Positions 17,076 to 26,297 of a stretch of 64,000 nt of DNA are shown here, piece by piece; positions within the stretch are counted from its first letter, which is position 1, and each line of letters starts with the position of its first letter. Source of the stretch: Paraburkholderia phosphatilytica (GTDB taxonomy: Bacteria; Pseudomonadota; Gammaproteobacteria; Burkholderiales; Burkholderiaceae); the NCBI RefSeq assembly GCF_003443895.1, contig NZ_QQOA01000021.1, positions 1 to 64,000 on the forward strand. The letters are read 5' to 3'. Below the pieces are notes generated by a model, which saw only the letters and a program-made list of their open reading frames with translations, searched no databases and had not been told where the DNA came from. A program made the position numbers and the translations under genes.

Positions 17076-17437
17076 GGCGTACGGCTCCATTGGACGCCGC
17101 CCACGGCCCATGAGGACGGACGTCAGGTCCGATGGTGCCACGTTTTGTGAATTGAATAACCCGAATTCGTCTATTCGCCGCCATTCGAACGCAATAATCC
17201 GCAGCCATTTTCAGGCCATATGCGTTTCGAATCCGATATCGAACGATCGCATTGCACGATCTCGCGGGACATACGGGCGTATGAAGGGGGTGTTCGGTCC
17301 ACTCCTGCAGTGGTGTGCAGTCAAACCGCGAATGGCGCGCAATCTGCTCGCTTTAAAGCCCGCTTCAAGCCATCTGAAAGGCGGCAATCCGCGCGCGAAT
17401 GCGGGCATGAATGCACATTGACGCGCATTCATGCATC
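17076..17437. other. 362-bp gap between the hybrid kinase and the Ldh-type dehydrogenase
   Basis: This gap holds the upstream region of the kinase gene and the 3' flank of the dehydrogenase operon. Apart from the hairpin at 17405-17434, no gene or clear promoter was seen. Short open frames here have neither a good start signal nor normal codon bias. Confidence 0.5.
17405..17434 (-). terminator. Perfect inverted repeat downstream of the MFS-dehydrogenase operon
   Basis: GCATGAATGC (17405-17414) and GCATTCATGC (17425-17434) form a perfect 10-bp inverted repeat with a 10-nt loop. It begins four bases after the dehydrogenase stop codon on the minus strand. There is no T tract, so it may protect mRNA ends or act with Rho rather than as an intrinsic terminator. 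Confidence 0.45.
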
Positions 17438-18550
17438 TCACGTCGCGCGGTACTTCGCGATCTCACTGTCGGGCATCCCTGCGCTGCGTGCCGCTTCGAC
17501 GATCTGCGTCCAGCTCTCGGTATCGATCGGGATGCCGTGCGCGCCGCGCGCGCCGCGCGTCGCGTCCTCGCGCTCGCCGGGTACGAGCACGTCGTCGACG
17601 CCATCGACGCGTCGCGTCGTCTTCAGCCAGTGCACGAAACCGTCCGCTTCGCGCTGCAGGTCGGGCGCATCGAACGCGGCCGGATCGACGATCACCGACA
17701 GCATGCAGTTGACGATCGCGTTAGTCGTGACGATGGTGTCCGCGCGCGACGTGAAGCCGCCCGACAGCGCGCCTGCGAAAATTTCGCACATCGCAGCAAG
17801 ACCCGAGCCTTTGTGGCCCGCGGTCGCGCCGCCGAACGCGAGCAGCGCGCCGTGCTCGCCGGCGCCGAACAGCGCGCCCGGGTCGCGCGTCGCGTGGCCG
17901 TCGCGATCGATCAGCGCACCGTCCGGCGCATCGATGCCCTTGTTGAACGCGACCCGCACCTTGCCCGCGGCGATCGCGCTGGTCGCGAAGTCGAGCACGA
18001 GCGGCGCGCGCCCCGGGCGTGGAAACGCCGCGCAGAACGGATTCGTACCGAAGCGGCGGTCGATACCGCCGAACGGCGCGACGAGCGGATCGCCCGCGAC
18101 GTTGACGAAGTGAAACGACACGAGCCCGGCGCGCGCGCACTGCTCGGCCCAGTGACCGATGCGGCCTATGTGATGCGCGTTGCGCAGACCCACCGCGCAG
18201 ATGCCGAGCTTCTGCGCACGCTCGATGCCGAGCTCCATCGCCTCGCACGCCATCACCTGGCCGAAGCCGCGCGCGCCTTCCACGGTCAGCACCGCGCCCG
18301 CGTCGCGCGCGAGCTGCGCATGCGAATTCAGCTTCAGCTCGCCTTCGCGGCACGACCGCATGTAGCGCGGAATCATGCCGACGCCATGCGAATCGTGTCC
18401 CGCGAGATTCGCTTCGACGAGATGATCGGCGACGAGCTTCGCTTCGCGCGGCTCGCTGCCCGCGGCCTGCCAGATGGCGACGACGAACGCGTGCAGCGTG
18501 GCAGCGTCGATGGTGACTTCGGAATACGGTGCGGCTTCAACGTTCGGCAT
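17438..18550 (-). CDS. Ldh/MDH2-family NAD(P)-dependent dehydrogenase
   Basis: A 370-residue protein of the malate/L-lactate dehydrogenase 2 family (as in YiaK, YlbC/AllD and ComC), which oxidise 2-hydroxy acids with NAD(P). Family features include the early HDSHGVGMIPRY segment with its catalytic histidine, VGLRNAHHIGRIGHWAEQ, GTNPFCAAFP and GHKGSGLAAMCE. It lies 18 bp downstream of an MFS transporter gene in the same operon, with an FCD-type GntR regulator divergent. The set suggests uptake and oxidation of one hydroxy acid or sugar acid; which one cannot be told. Confidence 0.92.
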   Translation of the reverse strand: MPNVEAAPYSEVTIDAATLHAFVVAIWQAAGSEPREAKLVADHLVEANLAGHDSHGVGMIPRYMRSCREGELKLNSHAQLARDAGAVLTVEGARGFGQVMACEAMELGIERAQKLGICAVGLRNAHHIGRIGHWAEQCARAGLVSFHFVNVAGDPLVAPFGGIDRRFGTNPFCAAFPRPGRAPLVLDFATSAIAAGKVRVAFNKGIDAPDGALIDRDGHATRDPGALFGAGEHGALLAFGGATAGHKGSGLAAMCEIFAGALSGGFTSRADTIVTTNAIVNCMLSVIVDPAAFDAPDLQREADGFVHWLKTTRRVDGVDDVLVPGEREDATRGARGAHGIPIDTESWTQIVEAARSAGMPDSEIAKYRAT

Positions 18551-18568
18551 GGGCGGGACGCACCTCGG

Positions 18569-19837
18569 TCAGGATTGGAAAACGACGGCGCCGGCGGGCG
18601 CTTTCGCGCGCAGCGGCTCGACGCGGCCGACGACCAGCAGGTAGCTCGCCGCGCCCAGCACGCAGAAACCGCCCGCCACCACCAGCGGAATCGTGAACGA
18701 GCCTTTGGTCATCTGCAGCATCACGCCGGTGAAGGTGGTGAGCGCGATGCCCGCGAGGTTCGACGCGAAGTTCTGGATACCGGCAAGCGAACCGACATGC
18801 GCCGGCGTCGGCGCGACATCCGCCGGCAGCGACCAGATGCTCGCCGCCGCGGCCGCGAGGCTGCCGTACGCGATCGCGAACAGCGCGAGCATTGCGTAGA
18901 CGCCCTGCACGACCGACGTCAGCGTGATCACCGACGACAGCAGCATGCCGCCCACGATGCAGGTCTTGCGCGCGGCCGTCAGGCTCCAGCCGCGCCGCAC
19001 GAGCGCATCCGACAGCCAGCCGCCGAACCAGCCGCCCGGAATCGATGCGATCGCGGGCAACACGCCCAGCGTGCCGAGCGACTTCAGCGAGAAACCGCGC
19101 GCCTCCACCAGATAGCTCGGAAACCACGTGATGAAGAAGTAGATCACGAAGTTGAGGCAGAAGAAACCGAGCATCATCCCCCACACCGTGCGGTAGCGGA
19201 ACAGCGTGGTCCAGCGGATCGCCGGCTGCCCTTCCACGCGCTGCGCCGGTTGCGGCCGCGCGAACGCGGCGCGCCCGGCCGGTTCACGATACATCACCGC
19301 CCAGCCGAGAATCCACACGAGCCCGAGCACGCCGGTGATGACGAACGACGCCTTCCAGCCCCACGTCGCGATGATCGCCGCGACGATCGGCAGCGACAGC
19401 GCGGAGCCGGTGCGCGAGCCGCTGTCGTAGATGCTGGTGGCAAGCGCGCGCTCGTCGCGTTCGAACCACTGGCTGACGAGCTTCGCGCACGACGGATAGG
19501 CGCCGGCCTCACCGACGCCCAGCATCAGCCGGCAGCCGAACATTGCGCCGAAGCCGCCGGCGACGGCGGTCGCCGCGGTGAACACGGACCACCAGCCCAC
19601 CGCGAACGGCAGCGCAACGCGCGCGCCGATCCGGTCGACGAACCAGCCGAACGGCAGCTGCATCACCGCGTAGGTCCAGAAGAAGCCGCTCAGCAGCAGG
19701 CCCATGCCGGCCGGCCCGATGCCCAGATCTTTCATGATGTGCGGCGCGGCGACCGCGAGATTCGCGCGGTCGATGTAGTTGACCGCGATCGCGAGAAAGC
19801 AGAAGAACACCACCAGCCAGCGAGCCTTCTCCTTCAT
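18569..19837 (-). CDS. MFS transporter, anion:cation symporter (ACS) family
   Basis: A 422-residue, 12-helix permease. The first helix ends in the ACS signature NYIDRANLAVAAPHI, followed by GLLLSGFFWTYAVMQLPFGWFVDRIGARV, typical of hexuronate, galactonate and tartrate transporters. It is the first gene of the operon with the Ldh-type dehydrogenase. The probable substrate is a sugar acid or hydroxy acid that the dehydrogenase then oxidises. Control by the divergent GntR regulator is likely, with candidate sites at 19959-19973. Confidence 0.92.
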   Translation of the reverse strand: MKEKARWLVVFFCFLAIAVNYIDRANLAVAAPHIMKDLGIGPAGMGLLLSGFFWTYAVMQLPFGWFVDRIGARVALPFAVGWWSVFTAATAVAGGFGAMFGCRLMLGVGEAGAYPSCAKLVSQWFERDERALATSIYDSGSRTGSALSLPIVAAIIATWGWKASFVITGVLGLVWILGWAVMYREPAGRAAFARPQPAQRVEGQPAIRWTTLFRYRTVWGMMLGFFCLNFVIYFFITWFPSYLVEARGFSLKSLGTLGVLPAIASIPGGWFGGWLSDALVRRGWSLTAARKTCIVGGMLLSSVITLTSVVQGVYAMLALFAIAYGSLAAAAASIWSLPADVAPTPAHVGSLAGIQNFASNLAGIALTTFTGVMLQMTKGSFTIPLVVAGGFCVLGAASYLLVVGRVEPLRAKAPAGAVVFQS

Positions 19838-19958
19838 GTTGCTGTCTCCTCCTGAGCCGGCCGGATCGAACGCCCGGACGGAGGCCGCGTGGACGGCCGG
19901 GTCTGGCCGGCACGCGCGGATACGCGCCGGCGGGTGAGCTGCGGGGCGGGAAAAGCGG

Positions 19959-20037
19959 ACTGACCAGACCAGTTAGTACTTAAATTGGCCTGACCCATTG
20001 CCTCGCCGAAGGTAGACCAGCCGCGCGCGGCGGTCAA
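19959..20037 (-). promoter_or_regulatory. Predicted promoter and GntR-type operator of the MFS-dehydrogenase operon
   Basis: On the minus strand, TTGACC (20037-20032) and TACCTT (20014-20009) are 17 bp apart. Downstream, ACTGACCAGACCAGT (19959-19973, plus-strand reading) carries GGTC/GACC-like half-sites resembling FCD-regulator operators such as TGGTCxGACCA, though imperfect. A repressor there would block transcript elongation. This region lies within the 304-bp gap between the divergent genes, which contains no other recognised feature. Confidence 0.35.
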
Positions 20038-20141
20038 CCGGGAATTCCCTGAGCCGCCGCCGCACGCGCTGCCCCTGTCGCGCGGCAAAACGGCGAGGCA
20101 GAATCACGACACCTCCATTCGCCCGTTCCTTCACGTCACTC

Positions 20142-20861
20142 ATGTCAGGCCTTCCCCGTGAACCTCGCCGCCTTTACCAGGACATCGCGGACCGGCTGCG
20201 CATCCTCATCAGCGACGAGTCGTTCGCGCCGAAGGGGCGCCTGCCCGCCGAGCGCGATCTCGCGAAGCAGCTCGGCGTGTCGCGCCCTTCGGTGCGCGAG
20301 GCGCTGATCGCACTCGAGATTGCCGGCGAGGTCGAGATCAAGGTCGGCTCCGGCGTGTACGCGAAGCCGCGCAATCCCGATGCCATCGCGAGCAACCGCG
20401 CGCCACGCGCGACGGAGCCCGCGTCGATCGGCGAGAGCCCGCTCGATATCCTGCGCGCCCGTTCGCTGATCGAAGGCGCGCTGATCGCCGAAGTTGCGCC
20501 GAAGATCCGCCCGAAGGACCTGCGCGCGATCCGCGACGCATTCGTGCAGATGAAGGACGCCATCGGGCAAGGCGTGACGCCCGTCGACGCGGACCGCCTG
20601 TTTCACGTGCGGATCGCGGAGGCGTCGGGCAACGCGGTGCTCGCGCGGCTGATCGGCTCGCTCTACGACGAGCGGCACAGTCCGCTCTGGAGCGAGATGC
20701 GGCTGCGCTTCGAAGGCGGCGGCACGTGGGTCATCGCGCTCGACGAGCACGCGCAGATTCTCGATGCGCTCGAAAACCACGACGCGCTGCAGGCGCAGGC
20801 CGCGATGGCGCGGCACCTGAAGGCGTCGCATGAGCGGTTGATGACGCAACTGAAAGGCTGA
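20142..20861 (+). CDS. FadR-type GntR regulator (FCD domain)
   Basis: A 239-residue regulator. The N-terminal winged helix is typical: RLPAERDLAKQLGVSRPSVR followed by EALIALEIAGEVEIKVGSGVYA. The C-terminal FCD domain has the metal-binding pattern with DADRLFHVRIAEASGNAVL and EHAQILDAL. Its sequence resembles ExuR/UxuR/LldR-like repressors of sugar-acid and hydroxy-acid catabolism. It is divergent from the MFS-dehydrogenase operon, its most likely target. Confidence 0.93.
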   Translation: MSGLPREPRRLYQDIADRLRILISDESFAPKGRLPAERDLAKQLGVSRPSVREALIALEIAGEVEIKVGSGVYAKPRNPDAIASNRAPRATEPASIGESPLDILRARSLIEGALIAEVAPKIRPKDLRAIRDAFVQMKDAIGQGVTPVDADRLFHVRIAEASGNAVLARLIGSLYDERHSPLWSEMRLRFEGGGTWVIALDEHAQILDALENHDALQAQAAMARHLKASHERLMTQLKG

Positions 20862-20934
20862 CAGGCTGACGTCGAGCGAGGTGAGCTAACGCGCCCGCTA
20901 GAATGGCCGCTCTCTCCAGCACAAAGGGACCACG

Positions 20935-21516
20935 ATGGAGCAGCCCGCGCAACACGATCGGCCTGCCGTGCAGCGTCGCGAAGAGCGGCGCGGCGCGATG
21001 GGCGAATTCCTCGCGATGCTGCGTTCGATGCCGCTGCGCGAGCGGCTCGGCGAAGGCGCATTGATGGCGCTGCAGGCGGTGTGCGGCGCGAGCCTCGCCT
21101 ACTGGGTCGGCCGCTACCTGCATACGCAGCAGGCTTTCTGGGCCGCGATGACGGCGATCGCCGTCGTGCAGCACAGCTACGTCGACACCCAGCACCTCGC
21201 GCGCGACCAGTTCTTCGGCGCGATGATCGGCGGCATGTGCGGACTCTTCGCCGCGCTGTACGGCGGCGGCTACTACCTCGCGTACGCGGCCGCGATCGCG
21301 GTCGCGATGGTCGTGAGCTGGGCGATCAACATCGGCAGCGCGGCGCGGCTCGCGGCGGTCACCGCGACGATCATGCTGCTCGTGCCGAGCGGCGGCGCAC
21401 CCTGGCAGACCATGCTGCTGCGGCTGGGCGAAGTGACGCTCGGCACACTGAGCGCGCTGCTGGTGAGCAGGCTGATCGCGCTGTGCGAACGGGTGTGGAT
21501 GGCGACACGCCAGTAG
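20935..21516 (+). CDS. FUSC-family (aromatic acid exporter-like) membrane protein
   Basis: A 193-residue protein with about five to six hydrophobic helices, matching the N-terminal membrane half of FUSC/ArAE proteins such as AaeB. The family pattern is visible in ALMALQAVCGASLAYWVGRY and HTQQAFWAAMTAIAVVQHSY. It lacks the large cytoplasmic and second membrane half of full-length exporters, so it is a short form, perhaps acting as an oligomer. It lies 73 bp after the GntR gene on the same strand. Function is not established. Confidence 0.82.
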   Translation: MEQPAQHDRPAVQRREERRGAMGEFLAMLRSMPLRERLGEGALMALQAVCGASLAYWVGRYLHTQQAFWAAMTAIAVVQHSYVDTQHLARDQFFGAMIGGMCGLFAALYGGGYYLAYAAAIAVAMVVSWAINIGSAARLAAVTATIMLLVPSGGAPWQTMLLRLGEVTLGTLSALLVSRLIALCERVWMATRQ

Positions 21517-21582
21517 CCGGGATTCGCGCCGCCGGTTTGACGCGAAGCGTTTCATCGCTCAGCGCGGTCGACTGCCTCGCAC

Positions 21583-24480
21583 TCACGCCATCAGTTGCCC
21601 GACGAGCCATTCGCCAAGCTTGCGGTGACTCTCCCACTGGGCCTCGTCGAAGAACTGCTCCATCGTCGACTCTTGCGGAAAATCGGTGTCCACCGCGTAT
21701 TCACGGGTGTCGTACGGCGCGTCGGCCGGTATGCGCGGCTTGATCCACAGCACTTCCGAGTACGGCATCGTGCCGTCGGCGCGTTTCGCGCGCGGATAGT
21801 CGACCCGGAACAGGATCGCGAACGGTTCGCCATAGCGCGGGTCGCTGTTTTTCTCGTCGTGGATCTCGTCGTGGAATGCGCTCAGACCATCGATCGCGGC
21901 GGTATTCAGGCCGACGCCGAGACGACGCTTCCAGCCATCCAGCGCCGCGCGCCACGCCGGGTCGCGTTTCGGCAGCTCCTTCATTTCCGCGCCGAAGTCG
22001 ATGCGAATGCGCCGCTGCAACGTCGCGAGATCGTCGAAGTGGTAGTCGCGGTCCGCGCCGTTGTCGAGCACGATGATCCATTCGAGGCGCCTGCGGACCA
22101 GCTCGTACGCGCCCGTGTTCTCGAAGTGACCGCCGTCGGTCAGATACCAGCGGCGATCGCGCGGACCGAGGAACATGCCGCGCAGCTCCTGGAACAGCAG
22201 CAGCTGGGTCGCGACGGGGCGACCGACGATATGCATCTTCTGCGCGATGTCGCAATGTTCCGCGAGATCCGGCTGCGAACCCGCGTCCCACCAGTATCCG
22301 AGCCGGATGTTGGCTACGCCGAGCAGGAAGGCATACGAGCTTTTGGTCCGATAGCCGAGTCCGGTGCTGACTGCCGCGCCGGATATCGAGCACCAGTCGC
22401 CGACCTGCAGCGTTTCGATCGGCTGGATCTCCAGCTTTCCGCATTGGTGGCTCAGCCATTTGCCGCCGCCCGCCGTCACTTTGGTGACGCGTCCATCGCG
22501 AGTCCATTCGCAATGGAATCGCAACGAGTTCTTGCCGACCTCGATGCCGGCCGGACCGACGCACATGCCGAACCCGAGGTTCGCGCGATCGAGGATGCGG
22601 CTGCCGTTCCACGCGACCGTGTTGTTGACGGTCATGTTGATCAGATGCACCGGAGCGAGCATCTGGTCGCCGTAGTACACGCCGAGCTGGACGGCGTCGC
22701 CCGATGTCAGGCTGGTCACATCGCGGTTGTCCCGGTTATTGAGCCTGACGGGATTGCTCGCGCCGAGAAAGCAGCGCGTCAGCCGCGACCCATAGAGGCT
22801 TTGCAGGCTCGACAGGTTCAGGATGCCGATACTGCAGCCGGAGATGACGACCATCAAGCCGAGCAGACCGAGCGCCCAGTACAGTGGTTCGAGGCTGCGA
22901 TGCTGGCTGTCGTCGCACGCGAACCGTATTGGCGGTGAGATCGACCCACCTGTGGCCGCCTGCTGGCAGTAAAACCAGTCCTTTACGCCGAAATGCACTG
23001 CGACCGACCAGAACGAAAGGATCAGCAGCAGCAACGCGCCCGCGGCGACGCCCGCCACCACGGGCAGCAGCTTCGCCAGCATGGCGTTGCCGGTGCGCTC
23101 CCGGCTCGCGAGCGCCCATTTCAGGCCCGCGAAAGTCAGCGAGCCGGCTCCGGTAAACACCCCGAGCACCTTCACGTGATAGTCGGCGAACTCGCGCACG
23201 ACGGACTGGCCGATCGTGTCGATCGCCGCGGCGCCGATCATCAGCAACAGCAGCAACGTGACGTTGAAGGGGCCGACGCGCACCATCGCGTTGGTCAGCG
23301 AATTGCGGATCTTCGACGCACGCGAAGTCTGCTCCGACGACCAGCCGAACACGACCGTTCCGAAGAAGGCAATCGCGAGCGTCCCGAGCACGACGAGGGT
23401 CCAGATCGCGACGAGGCCGGCGAGTATGGGTATCTGCCTATGGTGGTGAAAGACCGTCAGACCGATACCGACATCCCATGGAGCGTTCGGAAAAACCTTG
23501 AAAAACGCGAGAGGAACGCAGGCCAGGCCGAGAAGCGGCACAACGAACATCAGAATGATGCGCCGGGCAGCCTTGCAAATGATCCGGGATCGCTCGTCGA
23601 ACTTCGCCTCTTTCCACAGTTCCCGGATGGGCTGACGGTTGGCACCGCTATTCGCGGTCAGCCAGAAGGCCAGCTGAATCGTCAGCAGTGCGAGCGCCAT
23701 GAAGCCAGCGACGAGCCAGAGCGGACTCCACCACACATGGCCAGTGGGCGCAAAGAAGGCCTCCAGCTGACCGTCGATGTGTCGCGCGTATACGAGTCGC
23801 GTCACGACAGCCAGCATCACGCTCGCCATCGCGGTGACAGCCACCACGAACTGCACGGCCAGCCAGTTGCGGCCGGTGATCGCCGACGAGAGCAGATAGT
23901 CGCCGCCGCCGTTGGGCGCGAGATAGTTTGCGTTCGCGCGCAGATAGCTCAGCGCCTCGTCGCCCTTGCAACACGATGGTCTCAGCTTCGACGCCGCCTG
24001 GCGGGCTTCGTCGAATAGCTGACGCTCGCACTGGTGAGAACGCGTTTCGCTGTCACCCTTCGCGGCCTGCCCGTCGCGTTGTACCGAAGGGATATGCAGC
24101 GCGGTGAAGAACATCCCGATATACGAGCCGCCTGAAACCGTCGACAGGTAGTCGAGCTTGTTCAGGATGTCGCGCTTCGATTCGCCGAACGCCTGCAGCA
24201 CGCCGAGGGAAAAGATCGCGCTGCGAATGCCGCCGCCCGAGATCGCGAGACCCAGCAGTTCGTGGGGTCTCGGCGGCGCGCTTCGATCAGGCGGGGTAAC
24301 GGTCGCCGTGGCGCCCGTTGCGTCCAGTGGAGCATTCCTCGGCGCCACGGCCGGCCCATTCGTGCCACGGCGCCGGCGGACCTGGTCGTATTCGACTTCG
24401 TAGAATGCGATGCGCTCCGCGGTTCGCTCCGCATCGTCGTCCAACCCGGGCGCTGCATCGCCCTCGCTCTCAGTGGTCAT
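21583..24480 (-). CDS. Large patatin-like phospholipase with an internal multi-helix membrane domain
   Basis: A 965-residue protein with patatin signatures at both ends. The oxyanion loop GGGIRS is at residues 82-87 and the nucleophile is probably Ser116 in TVSGGSY. The catalytic Asp is Asp782 in LTDGGHFENTGAYE. Between them lies a long stretch with about eight hydrophobic helices (roughly residues 200-560). Most patatins are 300-400 residues, so this is a membrane-embedded variant whose active site is assembled across an insertion. The first residue of the usual GxSxG motif is not glycine (TVSGG). Likely activity is acyl hydrolysis of phospholipids in the inner membrane. Confidence 0.85.
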   Translation of the reverse strand: MTTESEGDAAPGLDDDAERTAERIAFYEVEYDQVRRRRGTNGPAVAPRNAPLDATGATATVTPPDRSAPPRPHELLGLAISGGGIRSAIFSLGVLQAFGESKRDILNKLDYLSTVSGGSYIGMFFTALHIPSVQRDGQAAKGDSETRSHQCERQLFDEARQAASKLRPSCCKGDEALSYLRANANYLAPNGGGDYLLSSAITGRNWLAVQFVVAVTAMASVMLAVVTRLVYARHIDGQLEAFFAPTGHVWWSPLWLVAGFMALALLTIQLAFWLTANSGANRQPIRELWKEAKFDERSRIICKAARRIILMFVVPLLGLACVPLAFFKVFPNAPWDVGIGLTVFHHHRQIPILAGLVAIWTLVVLGTLAIAFFGTVVFGWSSEQTSRASKIRNSLTNAMVRVGPFNVTLLLLLMIGAAAIDTIGQSVVREFADYHVKVLGVFTGAGSLTFAGLKWALASRERTGNAMLAKLLPVVAGVAAGALLLLILSFWSVAVHFGVKDWFYCQQAATGGSISPPIRFACDDSQHRSLEPLYWALGLLGLMVVISGCSIGILNLSSLQSLYGSRLTRCFLGASNPVRLNNRDNRDVTSLTSGDAVQLGVYYGDQMLAPVHLINMTVNNTVAWNGSRILDRANLGFGMCVGPAGIEVGKNSLRFHCEWTRDGRVTKVTAGGGKWLSHQCGKLEIQPIETLQVGDWCSISGAAVSTGLGYRTKSSYAFLLGVANIRLGYWWDAGSQPDLAEHCDIAQKMHIVGRPVATQLLLFQELRGMFLGPRDRRWYLTDGGHFENTGAYELVRRRLEWIIVLDNGADRDYHFDDLATLQRRIRIDFGAEMKELPKRDPAWRAALDGWKRRLGVGLNTAAIDGLSAFHDEIHDEKNSDPRYGEPFAILFRVDYPRAKRADGTMPYSEVLWIKPRIPADAPYDTREYAVDTDFPQESTMEQFFDEAQWESHRKLGEWLVGQLMA

Positions 24481-24591
24481 TTTTCACCTCTTATGTCCAT
24501 CTGCATCGGCACGTTCGGTACGGCAGATAGGAATGCCAAATATTGATAGCCCGTCAGACGAATTTAAGCATCCCGGGTTAACCATGTTTCC

Positions 24592-24607
24592 GTCCCGCAT
24601 GCGGGAC
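24592..24607. repeat. Perfect 16-bp palindrome between the patatin and EmrB-type genes
   Basis: GTCCCGCATGCGGGAC is a perfect palindrome with no spacer, in the 269-bp divergent region between the patatin gene (start 24480) and the exporter gene (start 24750). It could be a dimeric repressor site or a short cruciform. No regulator gene lies next to it. The rest of the gap shows only a TTAA-rich stretch near 24715. Confidence 0.45.
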
Positions 24608-24749
24608 CGCTGGACGGGAAGCGCACGGTACGCATGATGCTGGCGCATCGCCTGTACCCCACCTGCCCGCTTCGACCACCTTCCGCGAGCGGCCAGGGTA
24701 GATTTCAACTATCGCTTAAAAGTTGGGACGCCAGGGAGGAGACCCACGC

Positions 24750-26282
24750 ATGGCCGCGACTGGTGCTGCGCCGCACGTGCTGCCCGAACGCCGGGTCAGG
24801 ATGTTCATCACCGCGTCGGTGATGCTCGCCACGATCATGCAGGTGCTCGACAGCACCATCGCGAACGTCGCGCTGCCCCACATGGAGGGCAGCCTCTCCG
24901 CGACGCAGGACCAGATCACCTGGGTGCTTACGTCGTACATCGTCGCGGCGGCGATCGGCACGCCGCTGTCCGGCTGGCTCGCGGGCCGCTTCGGGCGCAG
25001 GCAGGTGTTCCTGATCTCGGTGGTTGGCTTCACGGTGACGTCGGTCGCATGCGCGCTGTCCACGACGCTCGTCGAGATGGTCGGCGCGCGGCTGCTGCAG
25101 GGCCTCTTCGGCGCGGCGCTGGTGCCGATGTCGCAGGCGACGATGCTCGACATCAATCCTCCGGAAAAGCACGCACAGGCAATGGCCGTGTGGGGCATGG
25201 GCGTGACGCTCGGCCCGATCCTCGGGCCCGCGCTCGGCGGCTGGCTCACCGACGCGTACAACTGGCGCTGGGTGTTCTACGTGAACGTGCCGATCGGGCT
25301 CGTCGCATTCTTCGGCATCTACGCGTTCATGAGCGAGACGCGGCCGGTCGCGCGCCGGCTCGACCTGTTCGGCTTCACGACGCTCAGCATCGCGATCCTC
25401 GGGCTGCAGCTGTTTCTCGATCGCGGCGAGGTGCAGGACTGGTTCGGCTCGATCGAAATCTGGATCGAACTGCTGACCGCGGTCATCGCGTTCGCATTCT
25501 TCGTCGTGCATACCTTCACGGTGCGGACCACGTCGTTCTTCAACCGTGCGCTCGCGCGCGACCGCAACTTCGTCAGCGGCTGCTGCTTCTACTTCGTGAT
25601 GGGCGCGGTGCTGTACGCGACGCGCGCGCTGCTGCCGCCGTTCCTGCAGGACCTGATGGGCTATTCCGTCGTCGACGCCGGCTTCGCGACGGCGCCGGGT
25701 GGCGCGGGATCGATGCTCGCGATGATGATGGCCGGCCAGCTGCTCGGCCGCTTCCAGGCGCGCACGCTGATCGCGGTCGGCTTCTCGATCTCGGCGTTTT
25801 CGCTGTGGCAGATGTCGGGCTACACGTTCGAAATGAGCGAGAGCACCGTGATCTGGTCGGGCTTCCTGCAAGGGCTCGGCCTCGGGCTGATCTCGGTGCC
25901 GCTCACCACCGCGACGTTCTCCATGCTCGACCCGATGCTGCGCGGCGACGGTACGTCGATCTACAGCCTCTCCCGCAACATCGGCAGCAGTATCGGCATC
26001 TCGTTCGTGCAGGCGGAGCTGACGCGCAATACGCAGGTCGCGCATTCGTCGCTCGTCGAGCACGTCAACGCGTTCAATCCGCTGCTGCAAGGCGGCGCGA
26101 GCCACTGGCAGACAGGCAGCGCGTCCGGGCTCGCGGCGCTGAACGCCGAGGTCACGCGGCAGGCGTCGATGATCGGCTACGTCGACGACTTCCGCCTGCT
26201 GATGCTGCTCGCGCTCTGCATCGTGCCGTTCGTGTCGCTGATGAAACCGGAGCGCGCCAAGCACCCGCACAAGACGCGCTGA
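24750..26282 (+). CDS. DHA2-family (EmrB/QacA-type) MFS multidrug exporter
   Basis: A 510-residue, 14-helix permease. The first helix carries the DHA2 signature QVLDSTIANVALPHM. Motif A is in SGWLAGRFGRRQVFL and motif C-like glycines in WGMGVTLGPILGPALGGWL. ATG 24750 is preceded by a good GGAGGA site (24737-24742). EmrB proteins usually work with a periplasmic adaptor (EmrA) and an outer membrane channel, but neither is nearby, so it must use partners encoded elsewhere or act alone. Confidence 0.92.
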   Translation: MAATGAAPHVLPERRVRMFITASVMLATIMQVLDSTIANVALPHMEGSLSATQDQITWVLTSYIVAAAIGTPLSGWLAGRFGRRQVFLISVVGFTVTSVACALSTTLVEMVGARLLQGLFGAALVPMSQATMLDINPPEKHAQAMAVWGMGVTLGPILGPALGGWLTDAYNWRWVFYVNVPIGLVAFFGIYAFMSETRPVARRLDLFGFTTLSIAILGLQLFLDRGEVQDWFGSIEIWIELLTAVIAFAFFVVHTFTVRTTSFFNRALARDRNFVSGCCFYFVMGAVLYATRALLPPFLQDLMGYSVVDAGFATAPGGAGSMLAMMMAGQLLGRFQARTLIAVGFSISAFSLWQMSGYTFEMSESTVIWSGFLQGLGLGLISVPLTTATFSMLDPMLRGDGTSIYSLSRNIGSSIGISFVQAELTRNTQVAHSSLVEHVNAFNPLLQGGASHWQTGSASGLAALNAEVTRQASMIGYVDDFRLLMLLALCIVPFVSLMKPERAKHPHKTR

Positions 26283-26297
26283 ACGCAGCGCTCCGTC

